Part shown: piece after piece, positions 63,015 through 64,000 of the stretch
How positions within the stretch are numbered: position 1 is the first letter of the stretch
Layout of the letters: every line of letters begins with the position of its first letter
Notes under the pieces: generated by a model
Databases searched by the model: none
What the model saw: only the letters and a program-made list of their open reading frames with translations
Told to the model about the DNA's origin: nothing
Program-made: the position numbers and the translations under genes
Assembly: GCA_030544235.1 (NCBI GenBank)
Contig: CM060470.1
Location: forward strand, 22,012,356-22,076,355
DNA length: 64,000 bases
From: Lepturacanthus savala
Taxonomy: Eukaryota; Chordata; Actinopteri; Scombriformes; Trichiuridae
Direction of reading: 5' to 3'

Positions 63015-64000
63015 ACACACTACTATCCAAACATGGCCAAGATAATAAAGACATGATGAAGTTAGTGAGGCAGGTTGTGCATACGTGTGTAGCAGAGAAG
63101 TTCTACTTCCTAATCACATCATTTAAGACATTATTAAGGTTTAATGATTAACTGTCTCAACTAGTCTTGTGTGTTTATCTCCGATGCATATTTCAGACAC
63201 ACATGATGAATGACACGCTACGTTCTACCAGTGCAACCTGTTTTAGACGCCTGTAAGCTCTGTATATACATAGCATTCTCTTGTAAATCTTATTTGAGTC
63301 AGTTGGCCTAAAGCACGACTTTACGACTACTCTGCAGGTTCTTTGTAGCTATGTGATGTAAGGTCAGCTCACCGGCCCAGGCCCAGAACACAGATCTCAC
63401 TCTTCCATACCAGTGCTTGTTTCTTACCTCTATTCCCCTGCCAGCTTGTTCTGCTGTGGAATTCACAACTCCTCTCTTAACACTAAAAAACGCAAAAATG
63501 TGGAGAATATGTTGCCTTTTATAGCTAATGAGATAGTGTTTTCCTTGGGAATCATATGCACATATATACATACTGTATATGCACATACAGTGTGTGTACA
63601 CCACTACAAATATACACATGTATGGTACACACGTGTCATGTGTGGTTTGGCATCACACCCCATTTGGCGGAGGAGGAGAAATTCCATAAGAGGTGTTATC
63701 ATTTCTCCTCCTCTTCCTACCCACCATCTGCCCCAGCATTTCCCTAACTGGCTTAATTGTAACAAGCAACCTGACAAAGCGCTCGTTAGGCCCGTCCGGG
63801 CGTGAGGGAGGGAGGCAGGAACGGGAACGTTCAGAGGTTAGGGAGGAGGGTAAAGGAGGATTCGGAATGAGTTACACTATTACCATAGCGGATTGTAAAT
63901 AATACAGTGTAAAACACACATTGTTGCAGAAGGAGAGAGGTTTCCAAAAACACAAGATGTCCTCACTAGATGTTATGGTGTGAACATTTCACATCAGTCA

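Larger units (their letters stand above)
43736..64000. other. erbb4 intron 1 (5' part, open at the window end)
   Basis: Over 20 kb without a sequence resembling the extracellular L1 domain of exon 2, which agrees with the very long first intron of erbb4 in other vertebrates. It contains SINEs, MITEs, a deleted Tc1 element, microsatellites and several GC-rich or complex non-repetitive blocks listed separately. Stretches such as 45000-47500, 51400-53100, 59700-60500 and 61440-62780 show nothing I can name. Confidence 0.75.

Overview
The window is vertebrate nuclear DNA and most probably from a teleost fish. Vertebrate-type split genes with GT-AG introns sit in a background of dinucleotide microsatellites, Tc1/mariner elements, tRNA-derived SINEs and short non-autonomous DNA transposons typical of percomorph fish. 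Only two host genes can be supported, both on the + strand. No operons, CRISPR arrays, prokaryotic or RNA genes were seen.

Positions 1-23418 (plus an unresolved 3'UTR) hold ikzf2 (Helios, an Ikaros-family C2H2 zinc-finger transcription factor). Seven coding exons join in consistent phase 1: 946-973, 6983-7084, 13168-13365, 14779-14946, 20109-20246, 21180-21293 and 22609-23418. Two things are abnormal. The exon for the first N-terminal zinc finger, expected between 13365 and 14779, cannot be found. The last exon has a +1 frame break, best placed in a six-G run at 23174-23179, which separates the C-terminal dimerisation fingers from the rest. Ignoring one G makes the seven exons exactly 519 codons including stop.

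Positions 23419-43100 have no recognisable coding gene. They contain an apparently intact Tc1-like transposon (27379-28981) with a 340-aa DD34E transposase and two 197-bp terminal inverted repeats identical at every base by my reading. They also hold a solo LTR inserted in a (TATC)n microsatellite, several MITEs, a SINE copy, and a block at 40600-41560 that looks like conserved non-coding DNA.

Positions 43100-43735 carry the promoter region and first coding exon of erbb4 (ErbB4/HER4 neuregulin receptor), encoding its signal peptide. The remaining 20 kb is the start of erbb4 intron 1, with more SINEs, Tc1 derivatives and several GC-rich or enhancer-like blocks. The tandem order ikzf2 then erbb4 is the same neighbourhood as on human 2q34, which supports both names.

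I found no convincing undescribed multi-gene system. The observations most worth following are the Tc1 element inside a palindrome, the missing finger-1 exon and frame break in ikzf2, perfect short hairpins that look like template-switch scars, and a start-stop upstream ORF before erbb4.
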